Shown here piece by piece: positions 49,871 through 52,977 of a stretch of 52,977 bases of DNA. A program made the translations under genes and the position numbers. The DNA comes from Cyanobacteriota bacterium (GTDB lineage: Bacteria > Cyanobacteriota > Cyanobacteriia > Cyanobacteriales > Microcoleaceae): positions 1 to 52,977 of the forward strand of contig JANYGO010000220.1 of the NCBI GenBank assembly GCA_025362325.1. The letters run 5' to 3'. The notes under the pieces were generated by a model that was given only the letters and a program-made list of their open reading frames with translations, was not told where the DNA came from and did not search any database. Within the stretch, counting starts at the first letter, position 1, and each line of letters starts with the position of its first letter.

Positions 49871-51061
49871 CTAATCCGAAGAATCTTCCTGATTAAAAGG
49901 CAAATCCTGATTAACTAAATCAATTTCCTCCTGTTCCCTTTCATTAATTTGACCAATATAAGACTTCAGAATTTGCGACAGACGATTGTTGTAAAATCTG
50001 TGCAAACTGTAGTTAGGCATCGCTGGAAAACCGCGCCGTTTTTTGTGCCGCCCACCCGCACCCGGATCGAAGGTTTGGATGCCGCGATCGATCGCCCATT
50101 CGATCGGTGTATAGTAACAAGCATCGAAGTGCAAACAGTCAATTTCCTGCAAACTGCCCCAATAACGGCCGTAAAGTCGATCGCCCTTATACAAACAAAA
50201 AGACATACCCACAGGCTGTCTGTCATCTTCCTTATCGTAGGCGGCGACAAACAAAACGCGATCGCGATAATTGTGGTGCAACTGTTCAAAAAAGCCCTTA
50301 GTCAGATACTTGCTACCCCACCAACCAAACTTATCGCAAGTATTCTCATAAAAAGCATACATTTGACCAAACATGGCTTGGGGAATTTCATCACCCGTCA
50401 GCGTTTTTAGCAACAAACCAGCTTTGTCAACAGCCTTGCGTTCGCGTTTGATATTGCGGCGCTGGTTAGCATTGAAAGCGCCTAAATAACCATCAAAATT
50501 TTGATAGCCTTGATTTTGCCAGATATAGCTGTGGTGCAGCCAAGTGCTGAAACCGTGGTTTTCCATGCGCTGCCGCCATGCCGGATCGACATACAGGAAA
50601 TTGCAACCGGAGATATTGTGGCGATCGCAAAAATGGTCGATCGCGCTTACCATTACTCCCGTTAACTCATCCTCATCTTCCCCCGGCGCAATCAAAAATC
50701 GATAGCCTTCAGCGGGAGTAAACGGCGTCATTCCCATCAACTTCGGATAATATTGTACACCCAAACGTTGAGCTAAATCCGCCCACTGATTGTCAAATAC
50801 AAATTCGCCGTAGCTGTGGCTTTTGACATAAAGCGGCGCGCAAGCAATCAACTGTTTGTCGCGCCACACAGTCAAGTGATGCGCTAGCCAACCGGTTTTA
50901 CCTGAGGCGCTACCGGAGATTTCGAGATTGTTTAGCCAATCCCATTCCATAAATGGAGTTTTGAGGGGCATCGCCAAGGCATCCCACGACGCTTGCGGGA
51001 TTTCGCCTATTTTGCTAATCCAGGCTACAGAATATTGTTGAGTTTTTGGCTGTTGCAGCAT
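49871..51061 (-). CDS. GNAT/FemAB-like acyltransferase (COG3146, DUF482)
   Basis: The 396-residue protein belongs to the COG3146/DUF482 family, annotated as predicted N-acyltransferases with the FemAB-type double GNAT fold. Family features are the N-terminal SWDALAMPLKTPFMEWDWL, MGMTPFTPAEGYRFL, FNANQRRNIKRERKAV in the middle, and the acyl-CoA-type loop region PVGMSFCLYKGDRLYGRYWG followed by FDACYYTPIEWAIDRG and PGAGGRHKKRRGF. Proteins of this family are soluble or membrane-associated. The substrate is unknown; links to peptidoglycan are by fold similarity only. Confidence 0.85.
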   Translation of the reverse strand: MLQQPKTQQYSVAWISKIGEIPQASWDALAMPLKTPFMEWDWLNNLEISGSASGKTGWLAHHLTVWRDKQLIACAPLYVKSHSYGEFVFDNQWADLAQRLGVQYYPKLMGMTPFTPAEGYRFLIAPGEDEDELTGVMVSAIDHFCDRHNISGCNFLYVDPAWRQRMENHGFSTWLHHSYIWQNQGYQNFDGYLGAFNANQRRNIKRERKAVDKAGLLLKTLTGDEIPQAMFGQMYAFYENTCDKFGWWGSKYLTKGFFEQLHHNYRDRVLFVAAYDKEDDRQPVGMSFCLYKGDRLYGRYWGSLQEIDCLHFDACYYTPIEWAIDRGIQTFDPGAGGRHKKRRGFPAMPNYSLHRFYNNRLSQILKSYIGQINEREQEEIDLVNQDLPFNQEDSSD

Positions 51062-51144
51062 AGGGAGATTTGAGCGTAGAGCGATCGAACTTCATTCAAG
51101 TTAATACAATTTCCCCTGTTCCACACTCCTGTGACAAATCGAAT

Positions 51145-51171
51145 GTAGGGGCGGTGCCCCCGTGCCCGCCC
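51145..51171 (+). repeat. 27-nt repeat also found inside lipA
   Basis: This 27-nt GC-rich sequence (starting GTAGGGGCGGTGCCCCCGTG) is an exact reverse-complement match to 22166-22192 within lipA. It is internally palindromic around GGCGGTGCCCCC. It lies between the COG3146 gene and the RibD-domain gene. Confidence 0.85.
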
Positions 51172-51172
51172 T

Positions 51173-51838
51173 CTAGGGTTCGATCTTATAATGCAAAAAC
51201 ACCTCTTGTCCCACCTGTTTAACCGCCAAAAGCTGCAATTTCGGAGCAAAATCCGCCAAAAAACCTTTTCCCTCAACGGGAGTTGGCGCATCCACCCCAC
51301 CCAAAATTAACGGGCACACCGTCAACCAAAGTTCGTCTATCAAGCCCGCAGCGAGCACCGACGCAACCAGTTTCCCTCCGCCCAGAATCGCCAAGCGTTT
51401 GATACCGAAGCTGGCTAGCTGTTGAAACGCATCTATCCAATCAATCTCTCCATCGGTTGTTTTAGCATGGATTGTGTGATCAAACTTACAGTCATTCACC
51501 GTGTCCGCATCTTGCCCCGTCAGCAGCCATCGAGGCACCGGTTGCTGGAAAAATCGCAAGTTTGGGTCAAATTGGCGTGATCGCGAACACACAATTTGCA
51601 CGGGTTGTGGCGGCTTCCCTGCGAGTTCCCGCTGTTTGAGCAATTCTGGCGAAATCACTCGCATCGTCGTCCCATAGGCTTGTAAAGTGCCGTTGCCGAA
51701 CAAAACCGCGTCACTTGCTGCGACTTGTTGTTCGAGGTGGGTTTTGTCGTTGGCTGAACCGAATCTCGCGGGCGATCGCACTACATCTGCAATCTTACCA
51801 TCGGCACTGATCGCGAGTATTACTGTTGTGTGAGGCAT
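51173..51838 (-). CDS. RibD C-terminal-domain (dihydrofolate reductase-fold) protein
   Basis: The 221-residue protein matches the RibD C-terminal/dihydrofolate-reductase-like fold: TVILAISADGKIADV at the start (cofactor and substrate strand), DAVLFGNGTLQAYGTTMRV (RibD GxxTxxxD-like turn with Asn/Gly changes), the NADPH loop LAILGGGKLVASVLAAGLIDELWL, and LTVCPLILGG. There is no deaminase domain. The family includes the pyrimidine reductase of riboflavin synthesis and unrelated reductases. In cyanobacteria RibD is usually a fusion, so this stand-alone protein may be the reductase or a paralogue of unknown substrate. Confidence 0.85.
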   Translation of the reverse strand: MPHTTVILAISADGKIADVVRSPARFGSANDKTHLEQQVAASDAVLFGNGTLQAYGTTMRVISPELLKQRELAGKPPQPVQIVCSRSRQFDPNLRFFQQPVPRWLLTGQDADTVNDCKFDHTIHAKTTDGEIDWIDAFQQLASFGIKRLAILGGGKLVASVLAAGLIDELWLTVCPLILGGVDAPTPVEGKGFLADFAPKLQLLAVKQVGQEVFLHYKIEP

Positions 51839-51967
51839 TCGATTTTAGATTTTAGATTTTAGAATACAAAAAATCTGATCGCCCCCATCCAAAAACCCGA
51901 TCGCCCATCCATAAAAAAACCAAAAACCCCCGCAGTTGAAATCGCCGAGTGTTTCTACCTCATTTAC

Positions 51968-52522
51968 CTAATTCCCTAATAAACGCTTGATCGCAACTGA
52001 AACATCGGGAAAAGCGAGGGGATTAATATTACCGTGAGTCAGAGTTTCTCTGAATTGATAGCCATCATCGGTAGGATCTCGAAACACGATTAATTCCAAA
52101 GTTCGCAAATTGACAACCCAATACTCGGCAATTCCGGCTGCTGCGTAAATTTTGCTCTTGATTCCCAAGTCTTTAGTTAGGGTATAATTAGAGTATTCTA
52201 TCAGCCAAAAGATGTTTTCTGGATAGGGATGATGTTCTCGATAATTTTGTCCCAAACGTTGAATTATAGCGATATCAGGTTCTGGTTCGGAGTTGCTTTG
52301 TGGCAAGGTAATCGGCTTACCTTGTCGCACTTTAGCCCGATCGCCTAGCAAGTACATTAGATACTCTCCAGCCTCATCGCTACAGTAAGCATGAGATTCT
52401 CCTTCGGGAGCCATTTCGATTATTTCTCCACCTATTAGTTCAACTTTTCGCCCTTCCAGAATGCCGGCTGCAATGATGCGGTGGTAGTCTGCAACCGTCC
52501 ATTTTACAGTTGTGACGCTCAC
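51968..52522 (-). CDS. Uma2 family endonuclease (DUF820)
   Basis: The 184-residue protein belongs to the Uma2/DUF820 PD-(D/E)xK family, extremely expanded in cyanobacteria. It has the ERK(V)ELIGGEIIEMAP start (residues about 24-40), the HxxxxxxxxxxL helix, QSNSEPEPDIAII with the catalytic aspartate, WLIEYSNYTLTKDLGIKSKIY supplying Glu/Lys, and AAAGIAEYWVVNL. The family's role is not established; mobile-element or repair links are proposed. It is intact, with a normal ATG, and sits next to the GATCGC tandem array at 52561-52815. Confidence 0.93.
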   Translation of the reverse strand: MSVTTVKWTVADYHRIIAAGILEGRKVELIGGEIIEMAPEGESHAYCSDEAGEYLMYLLGDRAKVRQGKPITLPQSNSEPEPDIAIIQRLGQNYREHHPYPENIFWLIEYSNYTLTKDLGIKSKIYAAAGIAEYWVVNLRTLELIVFRDPTDDGYQFRETLTHGNINPLAFPDVSVAIKRLLGN

Positions 52523-52560
52523 GGCGATTACTCCTATGTTTTTATTGTTATTTTACAGTC

Positions 52561-52815
52561 GATCGCACATTTCTCCCAAATTCGATCGCCCATCCACAAA
52601 AAACCCGATCGCCCATCCACAAAAAACCCGATCGCACATTTCTCTCAAATTCGATCGCCCCCATCCACCCAAAAACCAGATCGCCCCCATCCACAAAAAA
52701 CCCGATCGCCTATCCACCCAAAAATGCGATCGCCCATCCACAAAAAACCCGATCGCCCATCCACAAAAAACCCGATCGCCCATCCACCAAAAACCCGATC
52801 GCCCATCCACCCAAA
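52561..52815. repeat. 23-bp tandem array with a GATCGC word in every unit
   Basis: About eleven units of mostly 23 bases, each beginning GATCGCCCATCCAC or GATCGCACATTTCTC and continuing AAAAAACCC, with GATCGC at 52561, 52584, 52607, 52630, 52653 and 52679. A shorter relative is at 51876-51915. There are no unique spacers, so it is not a CRISPR. Frames on both strands through it are repeat translations. Confidence 0.85.
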
Positions 52816-52849
52816 AACCAAAAACCCATCAATCCAAAAACCCCGGCGG

Positions 52850-52977
52850 TTGGAAACCGCGGCTACACAAACAAAACCCGCCTCCGCGGGTTGAAGATTT
52901 CACCCGATGATTTTCAATCTCCGAATACCCTCTTCGTCCGCGTAGGCGGACATCGTTTGTGTAGACGCGGTTTCCAA
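52850..52977. mobile_element. 128-bp element with 23-bp terminal inverted repeats at the right edge
   Basis: TIRs at 52850-52872 and 52955-52977 match in 22 of 23 positions: TTGGAAACCGCGGCTACACA against TTGGAAACCGCGTCTACACA, then AAC. Inside are CCCGCCTCCGCGGG and TCCGCGTAGGCGGA hairpins. It belongs to the same palindromic family as 7194-7440. The right terminal repeat ends at the window edge, so a longer element is possible. Confidence 0.75.

Noticed and set aside
52561..52815. CRISPR array
   Set aside because: Units are contiguous with no unique spacers of constant length, and no cas gene is near.
52553..52910. Reading frames of 85-137 codons on both strands near the right edge
   Set aside because: They translate a 23-bp tandem array; the peptides are periodic and both strands are open for the same reason.
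1..52977. tRNA or rRNA genes
   Set aside because: I looked for T-loop (GGTTCRANYCC) words with matching acceptor stems in the gaps and found none; small RNAs without such motifs could be missed.

Overview
The window looks like chromosome of a filamentous, non-marine cyanobacterium, probably of the Microcoleus/Oscillatoria type. Signs seen in the sequence are many GCGATCGC (HIP1) octamers, a short photosystem I subunit gene (PsaX-like), cobalamin and heme pathway genes, stacks of short tandem heptamer repeats (CCCAATT and TAGTCAT types), and several families of small palindromic repeats that fill most long intergenic gaps. No rRNA or tRNA gene was found. The order assignment is inference from style; no marker gene fixes it.

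Layout. 0-7 kb: the 3' part of an NB-ARC-type ATPase gene cut by the left edge, then scattered housekeeping genes (hisH, a peptidase C15 homologue, a flavin reductase-like gene, a GT87-type membrane glycosyltransferase, an exported dienelactone hydrolase, cobM, lgt). 7.2-8.6 kb: a repeat block and rlmN. 8.7-15.3 kb: a complete four-gene cassette read as type I Wadjet (JetA, JetB, JetC, JetD), an SMC/MukBEF-like anti-plasmid defence system, bounded by a hairpin upstream and two tandem copies of another hairpin downstream. 15.5-38.7 kb: mostly core or accessory metabolism: methyltransferase-purN, a pilin-like exported protein, an acetyltransferase, a sugar ABC permease, a DJ-1/PfpI protein, psaX, lipA, a response regulator, a PfkB kinase, CapA, a HEAT-repeat protein, a GT4 glycosyltransferase, map, an LD-carboxypeptidase, hemE, an SDR and a B12-binding radical SAM protein.

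38.8-43.7 kb is the most accessory-looking stretch. It holds gene remnants, a Phd-like/PIN toxin-antitoxin pair, a three-gene minus-strand cluster ending in a predicted AHH/HNH nuclease with a possible AbrB-like N-terminus, an NB-ARC ATPase preceded by four tandem 10-bp repeats in its promoter region, and a DUF4160/DUF2442 pair. The nuclease cluster and the NB-ARC gene with its operator-like repeats are my best candidates for an undescribed system; the Wadjet cassette is a described system. 43.7-53 kb returns to housekeeping: ftsH, tspO, an M48 protease, a sensor histidine kinase, a FemAB/GNAT-like gene, a RibD C-terminal-domain reductase and a Uma2 endonuclease. It ends in a 23-bp tandem array containing GATCGC and a terminal-inverted-repeat element at the right edge.

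A second theme is repeat invasion of genes. A 27-nt repeat present at 51145-51171 also lies, in frame, inside lipA. Similar in-frame palindromic segments appear in the PfpI-like gene and the pilin-like gene.
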